6,488 nt of DNA, taken from the NCBI GenBank assembly GCA_019421105.1, contig JAHZFY010000062.1, positions 1 through 6,488 on the forward strand, given 5' to 3'. Below, piece by piece: positions 6,001 through 6,488 of this stretch (the first letter of the stretch is position 1; every line of letters starts with the position of its first letter). Below the pieces are notes generated by a model, which did not search any database, was not told where the DNA came from, and saw only the letters and a program-made list of their open reading frames with translations. A program made the translations under genes and the position numbers. The stretch comes from a bacterium (lineage in GTDB: Bacteria; Bacillota_I; Bacilli_A; RFN20; CAG-826).

Positions 6001-6488
6001 TTATCTCCTAACAATCCCATATAAAAGAATATCTAAAAGTTTTGCTAAAGATTTTTCATGTACATCGATCAAAGAATCTTTTTCTTCATAATTTACCTTC
6101 AAATAATTATTCAACAATTCTGTTAACATGATGGTGTATTGTTGAGCCATTTCAATGCTTATTCCCTCACGTAAGGATAACTTTTTAAATGCGTTTTCAT
6201 TTATTAGGTTATATTGAGATTTAATTTCTTTGATTTTATTTGCCAATTTATCTGGAGGAGTGATGATGGCTTTAAAAAACAAATTCGCATAAATTGGATT
6301 ATTTTTGATATATTGTTGTCTAGATTTCAAATAATCATTGATTGTAGCTAAAGATTTTGGATTTTCTTGATAATATTTTTTAATGTCGCACAATACTTCA
6401 TTAACACAAGCTAAATATAAATCTTCTTTACTTTCAAAATTATGATAAAAAAGTCCTTTTGAAATCCTATGCTTTTCTAAGATGTAGT
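6001..6488 (-). CDS. TetR-family regulator, N-terminus cut by window edge
   Basis: The frame stays open to the right edge (first full codon 6486-6484), giving 161 residues of a protein usually near 190. The visible beginning, ILEKHRISKGLFYHNFESKEDLY, is the second half of a TetR helix-turn-helix, with the recognition helix around KGLFYHNF and the typical SKEDLY that starts helix 4. The rest is all-helical, as expected for the ligand-binding and dimer domain, and has no recognisable ligand motif. A TTG at 6393 is not the real start because homology clearly continues upstream of it. It lies 3 nt ahead of the antiporter in the same direction and probably represses the shared operon, including itself (inference). 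The promoter and operator are outside the window. Confidence 0.9.
   Translation of the reverse strand, partial: YILEKHRISKGLFYHNFESKEDLYLACVNEVLCDIKKYYQENPKSLATINDYLKSRQQYIKNNPIYANLFFKAIITPPDKLANKIKEIKSQYNLINENAFKKLSLREGISIEMAQQYTIMLTELLNNYLKVNYEEKDSLIDVHEKSLAKLLDILLYGIVRR
6004..6010 (-). promoter_or_regulatory. Ribosome binding site of the antiporter inside the TetR gene end
   Basis: Read on the minus strand, TAGGAGA lies 6 nt before the ATG at 5997-5995. It occupies the last codons of the TetR gene (stop 6003-6001), which suggests translational coupling of the two genes. Confidence 0.75.

Overview
The window looks like a piece of chromosome from an AT-rich Gram-positive bacterium (low-GC Bacillota, perhaps a gut Erysipelotrichia-like or mollicute-related lineage). 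This rests on the A/T-skewed codon use, strong GGAGG-type ribosome binding sites, sigma-A-type promoters, TAA stops on all the complete genes, and a large exported repeat protein ending in a membrane segment plus a KKR tail. Trp is encoded by TGG wherever I checked, and no gene here ends in TGA. The species assignment is inference.

Layout, left to right. Positions 1-92 hold the possible end of an open frame entering from outside, followed by a weak terminator-like hairpin. A good promoter (extended -10) then drives a 210-residue orphan protein (325-957) that carries what looks like a nucleotidyltransferase-fold signature. A 443-base non-coding stretch follows, ending in a promoter and a perfect Shine-Dalgarno for a 745-residue surface protein (1401-3638). 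That protein consists of a signal-like N-terminus, a beta-helix of INGG/AIGxG repeats, three DUF5011-like Ig repeats, a QPETN motif and a C-terminal membrane anchor.

A compact hairpin terminator sits only 5 nt before the next start codon (3681). That gene is a single-frame fusion of a RimJ/RimL-type GNAT acetyltransferase with an O6-alkylguanine-DNA alkyltransferase whose active-site motif reads GCHRV instead of PCHRV. It converges with, and overlaps by 14 bp, the end of a minus-strand operon made of a TetR regulator (cut by the right edge) and a CPA2-type cation/proton antiporter, 3 nt apart.

Functionally, the window combines a surface adhesin-like protein, a repair/modification fusion enzyme, and a regulated ion antiporter. 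I see no CRISPR array, rRNA, tRNA, insertion sequence or recognisable defence operon. The least ordinary points are the GNAT-alkyltransferase fusion with its altered active site, the terminator/promoter overlap before it, and the orphan nucleotidyltransferase-like protein whose ribosome binding site could fold into a hairpin.
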